64,000 bases of DNA. Source: Chaunax sp. Z400. Lineage: Eukaryota > Chordata > Actinopteri > Lophiiformes > Chaunacidae. Under the pieces are notes generated by a model. It was not told the origin of the DNA. It was given only the letters and a program-made list of their open reading frames with translations, and ran no database searches. This document shows positions 12,584-23,700 of the stretch, one piece after another. The stretch's first letter is position 1. Each line of letters begins with the position of its first letter. The position numbers and the translations under genes are program-made. The stretch covers positions 8,788,908-8,852,907 of the forward strand of contig CM075192.1 in NCBI GenBank assembly GCA_037577475.1. The letters run 5' to 3'.

Positions 12584-14012
12584 ATGACAGAGATGCTTAC
12601 ATTTGATGAATGGTAGATGATTACAGAAATTTCAGTATTGTTTGGTAATAAGGAAGCAAATTTCCTTTTTCAGGAAATCTCACATTGTCATCAAACCTGC
12701 ATGAGCAGCCGACGCCTTGACACATATGGGGTTCCTTCACTGTTCCAGCTCATATTACAACAGAATAGCTGTGTCCGTGTTTAACCTTTAAAAAAAACTA
12801 ATTCCGTAGCCTGAGCGAAATGGTGCGCAGCTTGTGGTTCAACATCCCATCAGTTCTCAGAACAACTTCAATAACTTACATCTCTCAAACACTCATGCTC
12901 AGACATCCACAGAGGCCACGACCTCCTCACTCTTGGAGCCATGGGATGAATTCCAAGCAACATAAGAGGAATGGGAGGAGTAGAGCTGGAAATGAATGGC
13001 AGAAGTTAATTTTCACTCTTTCAGTGTACATGAGTGAAAACAAATGATAGTTTGGACTGAGGAAGTCAAAGTGAGAGGTGTGGGAGGAGGAATGAGATTT
13101 AAGGGATAGACAGAGACTGAGGGAAATAAAAAAAAGTGACAGAGGGAACCAGACCTGTTGCAACAACAGCAGAACAACAGGCTGACACACAATGTCACAA
13201 GGTGATGTCACAAGGATGACAGTGACGATGGCTATGATGAAGCTAATGATGATGATAAGGAAGAGTCCAATGGTTATTTAGATGAAAACAGTGAAGATGT
13301 TGTGATTGTGGTTTGACTTCTGGACCCGAGGGACTGCAGATAGGCAGGTGGGTGGGCGGGCAGGCGAGCAGACAGTTGAGTCCTGGGGGAATTCCAGCTG
13401 ACAGTAGATGTCATTACCTGTCAGTCAGCCTATTTTCCTCAATAGACTTGGCCTACAGATAGATCCAATACCATGTAATTGTCTAGAAGGTCAAGGGACA
13501 CTTAAAGCACAAAAGGGAAGAAAGAAAGAAGAAAGTAAATTTGATAAGAGAAAGACAGGAAGGAAGCTGTTTTAAAAGACATCAGTTGGGGAGAGGGAAA
13601 GAGAGTAAAGAGTGCTGATAGAGAATGTGACAGCCTGAAGTAACATGGTATCCTATAGTACATGGACTGTAATGGCATTTAATAGCAGAGACACACCAAG
13701 AAAATAGACTGTTGACTGACTTGGTTTAACTATATTACTTGATGACATTTTAGACATCAGTATTTGACACATCCTCCTGACTATTGTTACCAAATAAGCA
13801 AACTAATATAAAATAGAAATCAGAGAATGTTTTGACAAAGAGAAGTACCCCCAGTGGCAGACAGATCTGCAAGCACAAGATCCCACTGCTGATAAATCAG
13901 CTAGTCAAGAGAAAGAGGGCAACAATAGCCTCTTTCAAACAGGCATCGTGCTAAAACAAAGTCCCTTCTCTGGGACCCCTTCGATGCGTTCAGACTGGAT
14001 CAGCCCAAGGCG
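12584..14012. other. Unique non-coding sequence with purine-rich patches
   Basis: No gene recognised. A short G-rich run, GGTGGGTGGGCGGGCAGG, lies at about 13345-13362. AG-rich sequence lies at 13510-13610. Confidence 0.5.
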
Positions 14013-14420
14013 TCACAACGCCACCTCAGTGTGTGTGCGTTCACAGCGCATGCTGGCGTTCCATAACGTTAAGAGGTGTGACGTACAACGCAACAGCGAG
14101 CATAAAAGCTGATATATTTTACTATCTCCCCAGTCAGCGGTCAGCTTCTGTGCTTGTTCTTCAAATAACGGACTTCCTGTTGCTACCACATATTTAAATC
14201 CACCGGGGCAGGTCGCACACCTGAACACGTTCCTACAACATCCCGCGCGCACTCTGTTCATACAGGCGTCTGCTTCGGCGCTGTTGCTACGTCCGCAGGC
14301 CTCGCAGAGCTGGAAGAAACAGAAACTGACACCCCATTTTGTCTTCATCACGTTCAAACAGAATATCTGGGCAGAATAAAGGCGCATCAGGCCCGGAATG
14401 AAAACGCTGTGGTAGAACTA
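14013..14420. other. GC- and CpG-richer patch, possible transposon remnant
   Basis: This patch is clearly richer in CG dinucleotides than its flanks. On the minus strand a 124-codon frame spans 14387-14013, but it matches no protein I know, and its cysteines form no zinc-finger spacing I recognise. Sequences such as GCGTTCAGACTGGATC at the left edge and AACGCTGTGG at the right hint at the ends of a decayed DNA element. A CpG-rich regulatory patch is the alternative. Confidence 0.3.
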
Positions 14421-17208
14421 GGGGGTAGATTATGTAACATGTAAACAATTAAAAAAAAAAAGGCATCTGTGAGGGTAGAGATGCTTCTCTGTAATGTAGT
14501 TATGAAGTTTATGGCCACACATGATCTCTGGTGAAAAACGTTTCAAACAGAAAGAATATACTGGACTCTTCTACTGTTTTCTGTTATTAGCATTTAGCTG
14601 TTTCCTGTATGTGTTTTTGAAGTGACTGTCAGAACATGGACAGATATTCAACCACTCAAATGTGTGGATCCTCTACAATCAATACAATCCTCTACATTAA
14701 AAGGGTAGCAGTAACTTGCTTTCAATCACCCACCTCTCTCTCCCTCTTAGCTTGGCTCTATCTCTTCCTCTTCATTCCTCACTCCCTCCCTTACACACTA
14801 GCATGTACCTGTAGTCATGTGCTCACACTGAGTGATGGCCGCTGCACATTAAGTATCGACTTTTTATCACCATTTCAACTGGGCCGACAGGGGCGCCGTG
14901 AAAATCATGGATTCATCACCTGAAGAGACAAAACCAAAGCTCTTTACTGGTATGTACTGGTGATCTCCTGATACAGGCTCACGGTTGTAGTTCTTTTACC
15001 CTCTCCCTCTCTGTTACTCTCCTTGATTTGTTTACATATTCAAAGACACAAAAATAATAGATTGTATGCTTCACGGCCTTTTGGAGCTCCTATCTGTTTC
15101 AACCTTCATGCACTAAGCAATAAAGTGAAAGTAATTGGACGGAGACAAGGACAGATATCGCCCACTGCATTTTAAGACCTTCAAATTAAAGATTCAGAAT
15201 TGGCCAAGATTTCACATAAATAAATAAAAGAAAAATAGGAGAGAGACTTGACTATAAATCCCTTTTCACTTTAAAGTAAGTAGTACCATTACGACTGGAT
15301 AGAGTGTGAGAGACAGGCACTGATGAGACTGCATTTATCTCTAAATTGAAGGTGTGAGATGGGGCTTCAGGGGAACCAGGTTCTACTCATGAGACTTAAA
15401 GCACTTTTGAAAAGACTACAAAGATTAGGTGGAGGAAGGGAACAGAGATGTACAGAGAAAACACATGGACACATGTCCACAGGGAAGTAGAGCAAGACTC
15501 AACATTTGTTAGTATTGAGCAAAGACAGGATGGATCTGAGGGCATTTTAAGTTCCCATATACTCCACTAATAAAGCTCCAGGGAGAGAGAGCATGTGCTC
15601 TGTGACAAGGATGGTGTGTTGGTCTCTTACTGCATGCTTGCGTGTCTTCATCATCCTCTCACAGCCACCGCTGCACCACCAGGGAGCTATGCTCTACAGC
15701 CAAAGTACCCCATAGACTATGTGTCTCTCCCTTGCTGTTTCTGCTATTTGTGTTTAAACTACAGGGTCACTTCTGCCTTATTATACCTGCACCTAAATGA
15801 GATGCTATCACAGTCATGGACTTCAGAGGTTCCCCTACTAACCAGCACAGGAGGGCTAACAATGTAACTGGTAGACCCCGAGGGATCTGCCAGGGTAAAC
15901 CTTGTGTGCTTGAGCCGGATTCTTTTGAATGGGTTTGTGTATGTACATGTACCTCTGCTTCGGTTTATGTGGCTGAGGAACAAAAAGGGCAAGAGGCTTT
16001 TGTCAGTAGGGTTGTAACAGGAACAGTGGATGCCATATACACATGGGAGTCCCTGCTGGAGTGTGGACACAGCTGATAAGGTGAGAGATTCAAGGACAGG
16101 TCAGGACAGGAAGTAAGGAAGCATGAGTGGACGGTAATCCGCAGCGCCTCCCCAGAGGACTGCACTCTGTGTAATCTGGGGTAAGGAGATAGGAGAAATA
16201 CATGAGGGACACTCCTCCAGTGATCCTGAACAGCCAGGGAGCCGGTGACAGAGACCAGAGAGGCAAAAGAGAAAAGCCGGGGAAACACACGCTAACACAC
16301 ACTGACACCTGCAGACCTGTCAATTGATTCAGTGCAAAGCGAGTTAATAACACAGTTGGCTGCACAGTGAAAATAGCCAACCTGTCTGTACACAGTTAAT
16401 AGACTGCCACACTGCTCTGCCGTCCCAGGCGTGTGTGTGTTTGTGTTTAATTGTGCCTGTGCTTATCTTATCAGCAATGATTGTCCTGTTAGAAATGTGT
16501 CATTTCTCAATTTCCTGTGCCTGTTTACTGGCCTACGCTCCCGACTTCTTCTACCCTTTTTTCCTCACTGGGTGTTTGATGACTGGATTATGTCATGACT
16601 CACAGTGTTATGCAACAGTCCATTTAAAATCTGCAGATTTGGAAAAAACTTTAATTTATAAGAATGGATGTTTTATTCTATTCTAGTCATTGCTTACACT
16701 CAGAGGTGCACATACAAGTTTTGGTCTGGTTCTGTAGATGTTGCTTGGTGTTCACCTTTTGCACTGCATGAAGCAGATATGTTTTAGGTCACTGTCATCA
16801 CTTGAATTTGAATGGCAGGTAACAGCCTCCATATTTTCAATAGTCTCTTGCCTCCGTGCAGATCATCTAATATTGTGAAACTTGCCTTGTTTAACAAAGG
16901 CAATGCTATTCTCACCACATATCTTCTTTAACTGTTCCTTTTGCAACCCCTCTCTGTAAATAAAAGCTTAGTAACTTTACAATGGATCGAGTTAATGTCT
17001 TGCAGTACGGACCATGTGATCAGCTGACTTTGTGCAGTTTTCAAGGATGTGGGCGGTACACAGAATATGCACAAGGGAATCTCCAATCACCACCACCTCA
17101 CGCAATTTGGAAAAGACCCCGTTGTAAACTCCAACGCTGACTGCAGCTGCGTCTGTGCAGACCGAAAACAACTGCATCTTCCCATTCTTCGTCACTCATA
17201 CAAAATCA
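14421..17208. other. Unique non-coding sequence, no gene recognised
   Basis: Several 80-105-codon frames occur on both strands at 15.6-16.4 kb, but they overlap each other and share no recognisable motif or splice structure, so none is called. There is no RNA gene or repeat end. Confidence 0.5.
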
Positions 17209-17211
17209 TAA

Positions 17212-17710
17212 GGGCCTGTGTCCACCAAAGCGTTTTTCCCCAGCTGAAAATGTCAGGCGCTCCTCTGAAAATGCCCAGCTGGGAGCGCTTTGGAGGCGCA
17301 GCTTTTTTTCAGCTGAGGTGCTTTGTTTGCGGAATATCTGCAAAAGTAATTTGTGTTTCAAGTACCTAATTTTGCAGATAGTTTGTTTAATCAACATATA
17401 CTGAGTGTAAATATGGCAGGACAGGGTAGAGTACTTGCTCTGGCCCTGGCTCTGGCACTGTGATTGGACAGCTGGGTAAAAAGTGACTGTGTCGATTGCA
17501 GCGTTTCACCCAAAGTTGAGCATTTTTCAACCCTCAGCAACCAGAAAAAAAAAAACACCAAAAGTGCAGCACTCAGCCCAGAAAAGATGCTCAGTGGCTC
17601 ACCATGCTGCTGACATTTGTAGTGCAGTGTAAATATGCGGCGCTCCCATTGCAAATAATTGAAAAAAATATGCTGGCCTCAGGAAAAAATGCTTTGGTGG
17701 ACACAGGCCT
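17212..17710 (+). mobile_element. PIF/Harbinger-like MITE, solitary copy (499 bp)
   Basis: This is the cleanest copy of the family. The left end is GGGCCTGTGTCCACCAAAGC and the right end is GCTTTGGTGGACACAGGCCT, so the terminal inverted repeat is about 26 bp and nearly perfect. It is flanked by exact TAA triplets at 17209-17211 and 17711-17713. The inside lacks coding capacity and has GCGCT-rich, CAGCTG-containing arms. Unlike the copies at 4388 and 40198, it is not embedded in the larger repeat, so it marks an independent insertion. PIF/Harbinger is inferred from the three-base TWA duplication and GGG ends. Confidence 0.85.
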
Positions 17711-17713
17711 TAA

Positions 17714-20093
17714 GCAGGGAAGAGCTGCAGAGCCCCTTTTCCTATTTCCTGTGCCGTTCGATTCACATCTAAATCAATCAATTAAACTCTCCGTTGACAC
17801 AGACACAATGTACATAGTGGTGGTATACAAAAGTACTTCTTGTTCTCATTCATGCCACGTAACATTTCCATGTTTTTACTGTAAATGCATGACCTAAAAA
17901 GAAATTTAAAGAGTCCAAATATCATAAATAGTTTTCATTCTAAATAAAAGTAGGTTTCTTTCTTCAACTTTATTTTCATAAAAATAGATTTTCATGTTAA
18001 CTTGTTTCTATGGTTTCACTATTGCTATGGCAACAATGACCTCAGTCATTGCATATTGTGTAATGTGTGCTCAGTTGTCACATAAGGCTAAGCTGCTGCG
18101 TCCAAATAATTAAATGTGGAAAAGATTTTCTAACTGATAAGGACAAAAACAGTTGTGCATTATTATAAGTACTGACACTGAAAATACGATCGCAAATTTG
18201 AATACTGCCTTCTGTAATCAACATCACCTCCTTTCATTTGAATCTATTTGTCTGTTTGTTTATGGACCAACAATTTTTTCTTTCCTTTGTTTTTATCAGC
18301 TGTTATTAATCAGTAAATATATCCAACATTCTGTATTTTACCTCATTCACTGTCTTTTTCTGTTTAAGGGAAACATTTTTCTTTTTCTGGTTGCTATCAA
18401 ACCATCCATATCCTCATTCACACATTATTTGCTTCAGTTTTATTTCAATTTTAAGGTTTTTTTTACTTAAAACAACCCCCACGGCTTTTTATTAGTTTGT
18501 TTTATATCATCCACATCTCAATTTTTCCTCTCATCTAACCTTCAACTCTCTCTTCAACTTCAATGTGTTTTAAATGAGATTGCTGTCATAAATATTGAGT
18601 ATTTGAATTAGTTTAATCTGTTTTTGACCTTCTTTTTTATCTCACTGTACAACACAGTCAGTGTACAGACTTGGAAAGACCTGAATGTTGTAAACAGGAA
18701 ATGTTCAGAGAAGCATGAATAACTGAGGAGCAGTCTAATTTGCAATATACATTCACAGAGAAAAGCAGCTAATTTTTTATGTTTGAGAAAAAAGAAGTAC
18801 ATTACAGCAACTATCTCATGACTATTCATCATGACTAAATTATGTCGCACCATCTCATTGATCAGTCTGACCTGTATGACTTGAAACACAGAAATATACA
18901 ATGTGAAAAACACTACAGGGCTCCTGTGACACACATCTTAACAGGTGAGCTCTGCTGTTGCCCAAGCACTCACAACCAGACACACGTGGTAAAAAACCTC
19001 CCCGGAGTTGAACACAAGCCAACTAAAAGTACCTCCCGGGGTTAATTAACCATTAAGCGAGCAGCAATCTTTTGCCTCCTGGAGAAGAGCCTGGTGAATA
19101 AATCAATAACACATAGCAGTGAATTTCAATTAAAACAGCAGACAATGCCACAGATGCACGCAAGTTAGGAAGATGAAGGCAGGTGCATAAAGTACAAGTG
19201 AGTGCACGCATGCATGTTAGCACACAGTCACGGATAGGTGCACAAACACATATACACTCACAAGGCATCTGTATCGCCAGAGGTGATGCTGAAGGCGAGG
19301 CTGATGATGGCTGTGCCAGTCTATTATAATGGCAGAGGGCCTGGCAACAGCTGATGAGGGGGGCTGTGAGGACGCGCCAAACTCCTCACTGAGATCCGTG
19401 ATCAAAGACCTGGCGTAATGGTGTGGGACTGGCAAAGTGGGGTGTCAAGGGAGGAGTGTGCATGTCAGCTGTGGGCGAGGGGCTTCCATATGTGAATCTG
19501 TGTGGATAATTTTCTCATGCAGGTATAAAACGAATAGATGAGATAAGAGAGCCGTTTGACACTGGGGCATAGGAAGCAAATCAGTGTGCAAATTCACCAT
19601 CTGGTTACGATGGGAGGGTGGGACATTAACAGACTGCTAGGACTGATACACTGTGAGGTGCATAGAACCAAGCCCCTGTGTCACGTAGCTAATCTACAAT
19701 TTAATTTCCTTTTTTCATGACATTATTTCAAAGTGGAAGTGGATACATCTAATGCATGCAAATGCATGTTTGAAGCTTTTATGTAACAACATTCACTAGT
19801 GTTACGTTGTTTGATGGGCCACAGGTAAAGAAAATGATAACTTTGATGGTTTATTAAAGATGCTAGCAATGCAACACGGTACGTAAAATAATCCCGTCAG
19901 ACATTTAAGATAAGCCAGACCACAGTCCCAACTATATATCTTTATTGTTACAGTTACAGCAGCATGATTTTGCATATTTTACACACACACACAAAAAAAT
20001 CAGCTATCAGTTTGGAAGTCGTTAAAGCTTTAGTCTTTATTTTTAGCATTTTATTCTTTTAATCTGTTCAAGGGATGACATGTAATTTCCGAT
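17714..20093. other. Unique non-coding sequence, no gene recognised
   Basis: No supported gene or repeat end. The sequence is AT-rich at 17.9-18.6 kb and more balanced at 18.95-19.65 kb. Confidence 0.5.
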
Positions 20094-20412
20094 TTGCAGG
20101 GGAAACCTGCCTTCATTGTCGGTGAAAACAAAGCGGTTTGTTGCCACCATTTTCATTCATTCATTCACTGTCTTTACATCATTTTCTCTTATTTCACTTA
20201 CATAAAACAAACACAAAGAACGTTTTCTATGGCATGTAATTACCAAGAAACTCTTGGAAATAATGTGAAACTATGCTACACAGCCAAACTGCAGACTGCA
20301 GGTCTCGAGCTTTGCCCATACAAACAACCTGCCGATGTATGGAAAGATGAACCAACATCATGGCCAAGTGTTGAGTATGGCGGTATTTACTGCTACTTGA
20401 TTGACAGTCCTG
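20094..20412 (+). pseudogene. Possible exon fragment of a fish transposon-like gene
   Basis: A frame here ends in a cysteine/tryptophan-rich segment with the words CPYKQPADVW, DEPTSWPSVEY and IYCYLIDSPG (about 20305-20411). The pattern of a short P-x-x-W, D-P-T-x-W-P, Y-x-x-I-Y-x-Y-L-I string resembles repeated, uncharacterised transposon-associated proteins of teleosts. That comparison is from memory. The frame meets GGTAATAACG at about 20411, which could be a splice donor; beyond it the frame becomes hydrophobic and patternless. Amino-terminal residues before about 20300 look random. It could be a chance frame or part of a real gene; no second exon was found nearby. Confidence 0.3.
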
Positions 20413-20419
20413 GTAATAA

Positions 20420-22029
20420 CGTTTTGTTACTCATATCAGTTACTCTTCTGTCCATACTCTTTTGGTCTTTGACTGCATTACTGTTAGTGTAGTTCCCGCC
20501 AAGCACAGGCAGACACAAGTGGTGCCGATGTGTGAGTTTTTATAGGTTTTGTAGGCGAGTTTATACATTACTTTAGTGTATTTTTGGAATATAGATCTCT
20601 GCAAACCATCAGGTACCTGGATATCATGTATAAAACCACTTTCCACCATCACAGGGTTTTTTATTCACAGCTGCCAGCCATCGATTTCTGCGGTCTAGGG
20701 AACGATTTCTCCGTGGAAATTTAAAAAAATGATAAATTTCCCCCTTGTTTAAGGTTGTGTGAACAACCAATACACAGCTTCACAACTCTGAGGCATGGCT
20801 GTGTGAGTTTAGCGGTGGCTGGCAAACAGCTTGTAGGTGCTCTTGTAGGCATTGTTTTCACCGACGCGTCTTGAGAAAGTCAGGAAATAGGTCAAAGTAT
20901 CCGTATGATCCCGGTCGAGTATATTAAAACAAGCAGGTGATGTTTGACACAATATTTCAGTTTTTTTTTAAAAATGGCTCCAATATAATGTACAAGAAAA
21001 ACTGTAACCCACAATTTTGTATTATTTCTATCTTTTGTGTTTTCATACCATCTAATTGGAAACTGATTGTGTTAATTGATTGTCGAGGATTAGTAATTTT
21101 TCAAAGTATGGTGTTTAAGTTACACTAGCCAGTAAGTACTGGACATTAGCCTAAAATGGTTTTACACTCATGACACCCAGGCTGCCCGGGGGATTATGTC
21201 CCTGCTGTTCAACTAGCAATTACTGCTATTGGTCACAGTGTCGGTAAAAAGGGCTGAGATGGAATCTTTGTAAAGCTCCTTGCTGACAGGTAAAAAGATG
21301 TATCGGGTGCTGGTGTAGCAGAGGAGACACTTGGGGATTGTCTTCACCATTGGCGGGTCAAAAGTGACAAATGCTGCATTTCAAGAGGAGTTGGTGGATC
21401 AAAATTGGGAGAAAGAATTTAAAAGTGAGAGAAAATACCATATTAAAAAAGGGGGTACGGTTGGTGTTGGATTTACACTTCACAAAGAATGACTAAAAAC
21501 AACCTGCGGTTCAGTACAAACTAACAGCCCTCAGACAATGAAGAGACACAGAGAACAGGAGGGGGAAAGCCACTGCTATGATAGCTCATGGAAACTGCTG
21601 GGCCATGTAACAAGCTCTGTCCCATCAGTGCTCTAATCTCAGCCATTACTATTATTTGTCTGAAGGAAGAGAGCAAATCCAAAACAAACTGTATGTGATG
21701 ATCCAAGCCAATGCCCATTAGCTTCAGTACAGCTGCCATCAATTTGAGCTACAGCGTGCAGAACTACACTCCTGTCTCTATTGTACTGCAAGGATAATGT
21801 GTACATGTGCTGCAATGATATGATGATATATGATCATCACAATCACCCCGAAACATTACTCTACCTGCAGTAATCTGTGGAGTGCAATCATTGTTTGGTT
21901 AAAGGTGCAGGAAAAAAAACCTACCATTAGGCGGCCAGCACAAAACTATAACATTTGAATTTCAATGTAATGCAGAGAGAACATTTCAAAATGACTCAAA
22001 AGAGTCAGGATCGGCAGTCTCCTCTCCCT
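20420..22029. other. Unique non-coding sequence, no gene recognised
   Basis: No supported gene, RNA or mobile-element end was found. Confidence 0.5.
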
Positions 22030-22595
22030 TGTTCCTATTGTTTCCCTGTTTTCCCATCGCCTGTCAGTGTGGGTGTGTGTTTGTCTGCTTGTGTGTCTCC
22101 AAGGTGTGGCTGACTGGACAGCTCTCTCTCTCTCACTCCTGCCACCTCCTGCTCTGCTCACCTGCAATCAACTGGCTCATCTACTCCACCAGTTACGTGC
22201 TGCATATAAGCCCTGGCTTCGTCATCGACGATCCATCGTTTCGTCCGTTGCACATAGTGGTATCATCGTCTGACTCCTACCAGCTTGTTAAACTCTTTTT
22301 TGCGAATCTATTGAAAACCTTTTTGCTCGTCGGTTCCCGATATTTTTGTCTTCTCTGCTTCAGATCCATTCGTCCCACTCTGTTTCTGCCACACCCTGGA
22401 AACCGGTCTGTTACTCAGGAGTTGATCACCAGTCAGAGGATATCAGTCTACCTGTCCTGCTCTCTGCCCAGTCAGCCCATTGACTCTCCACTCGCACATT
22501 TGATTCATCTGTTAAATAAATTCCTGTTAAACTCTTCATCTTGTCTCTGTGTTCTGTTTCCTGCTTTTGGGTCCTACTCTGTTTGAGAATCCTAA
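22030..22595 (+). repeat. Solo-LTR-like block
   Basis: The block has the layout of a retrotransposon long terminal repeat: a GCATATAAG box at 22202-22210, an AATAAA signal at 22515-22520 about 310 bases later, then a T-rich end with GCTTTTGGGTCCTACTCTG and a final AACACA. The words around GACTCCTACCAGC and TTTTGGGTCC are familiar from fish LTR-type repeats. It fills one long frame on the plus strand, but that frame has no retroviral-type domain. No second LTR, primer-binding site or exact target duplication is visible. A SINE-like or other repeat remains possible. Confidence 0.4.
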
Positions 22596-22810
22596 CACAA
22601 GGCTTTTTTCTCCATTAAAGAATCAAAATACAAGTAAAATCTCATTTTTTTTCATCCTTGTGTGTTTCTAAATAGGGAAAAACAACACAAGGTCCAATTA
22701 ATGTATTCATTATCTATTTCTCAAACAGATATTTACCTACAGTACACAGATGATTTTTTTGTTATGTGACATTAAGTTTTCACCATCTTATGGTTAAGAT
22801 GGCCTGCTCT

Positions 22811-23040
22811 ACCCCTTGTGGCTCAGGGGGTAGAGCGGTCGTTCACGGAACAAAAGGTCGGTGGTTCGATCCTCAGCCCCTGCAAGTCCACAAGTTGAAG
22901 TATCCTTGAGCAAGATACTGAACCCCAATTTGCTCCCCGGGCGCCGCATGTAGTGGCAGCCCACTGCTCCTCAGGGATGGGTCAAATGCAGAGAAAGAAT
23001 TTCCCCATGTGGGACTAATAAAGGTATCATCATTATCATT
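22811..23040 (+). mobile_element. tRNA-derived SINE (AFC type)
   Basis: The head resembles a tRNA, with an A-box-like TGGCTCAGGGGGT at 22819 and an exact B box GGTTCGATCC at 22863. It is followed by the characteristic body, AAGTATCCTTGAGCAAGATA, CTGAACCCCAATTTGCTCCC and GGCAGCCCACTGCTCC, and a 3' tail of AATTTCCCCATGTGGGACTA plus AATAAAGGTATCAT. This order matches the AFC-type SINEs known from cichlids and other teleosts. It appears full length. The tail ends in ATCATTATCATT simple sequence, typical of target-primed integration. It moved in trans using a LINE enzyme. Confidence 0.9.
22819..22872 (+). promoter_or_regulatory. RNA polymerase III A and B boxes of the SINE
   Basis: The A box (TGGCTCAGGGGGT, 22819-22831) and B box (GGTTCGATCC, 22863-22872) are 31 bases apart, in the usual range for internal tRNA-type promoters. 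The anticodon-arm region between them no longer folds as a good tRNA, so this is a SINE promoter and not a tRNA gene. Confidence 0.8.
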
Positions 23041-23364
23041 AAAACAGATGAGTTTCTGCTCATAAGCACTGCTGGGGTCATGCAATGTAGATGCAGAGCA
23101 TGTTGTTGTTGTTGCCTCCACTCCTGTAGTCATCCGAGCATGAAGCTCTTCTCAGGAACAAGCAATTAAAAAGAGGACATTGACAAAGTTTAAGTTTCCT
23201 GGCAGCACAGTTAAAAATATCCATGGAGTGAGTCAGAGACAGCAGGAGAGAAAATGTCTGTGCCTGTTGATGTTTAAATACAATATGCACTGGCTATAGT
23301 ACCGTATATGCCAGACCAGGTATTGATGTTGAGCTGTTCTGCCCCACCTAGTAAACAAAAGATG

Positions 23365-23700
23365 TTTTTCCCAGGGCGCTGGAGCCTATCCCAGCTGACT
23401 TTTGGTGTGAGGCGAGGTACAGCCTGGACAAGTTACCAGTTCATTGCAAGGTCATATAGAAAGACAAACAACCATTCACACTCATATTCACGCCTACGGT
23501 CAATTTAGAGTCACCAATTCACCTATTTTGCATGTTTTTGGTGGTAGGAGGAAGCTGGAGAACCCAGAAGGAACCCACACAGACACGGAGAGAACATGTA
23601 AACTCCACACAGAAAAGTCCCAGGTCCTCAGGTGGATTCAAACCCAGGACCTTCTTGCTGTGAGGCAACAGCGCTTCCCACTGCGCCACCGTACTGCCCC
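23365..23700 (+). repeat. Old dispersed fish repeat
   Basis: Recognised by the chain GGAGCCTATCCCAGCTGACT, ACAACCATTCACACTCATAT, CAATTTAGAGTCACCAATTC, GAGAACATGTAAACTCCACA, AACCCAGGACCTTCTTGCTG and TGCGCCACCGTACTGCCCC. These words occur in this order in many fish genomes. The copy is almost collinear with what I remember but contains a small insertion near the CCCAGGTCCTCAGG words. The class is not certain. The frame across it is accidental. Confidence 0.75.

Noticed and set aside
15595..16380. Cluster of 80-105-codon frames suggesting a small multi-exon gene
   Set aside because: The frames overlap on both strands, have no conserved motif, and I see no convincing donor-acceptor chain linking them.
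22811..22885. A tRNA gene
   Set aside because: A and B boxes are present, but the sequence continues into a SINE body and tail and the tRNA arms no longer pair properly.
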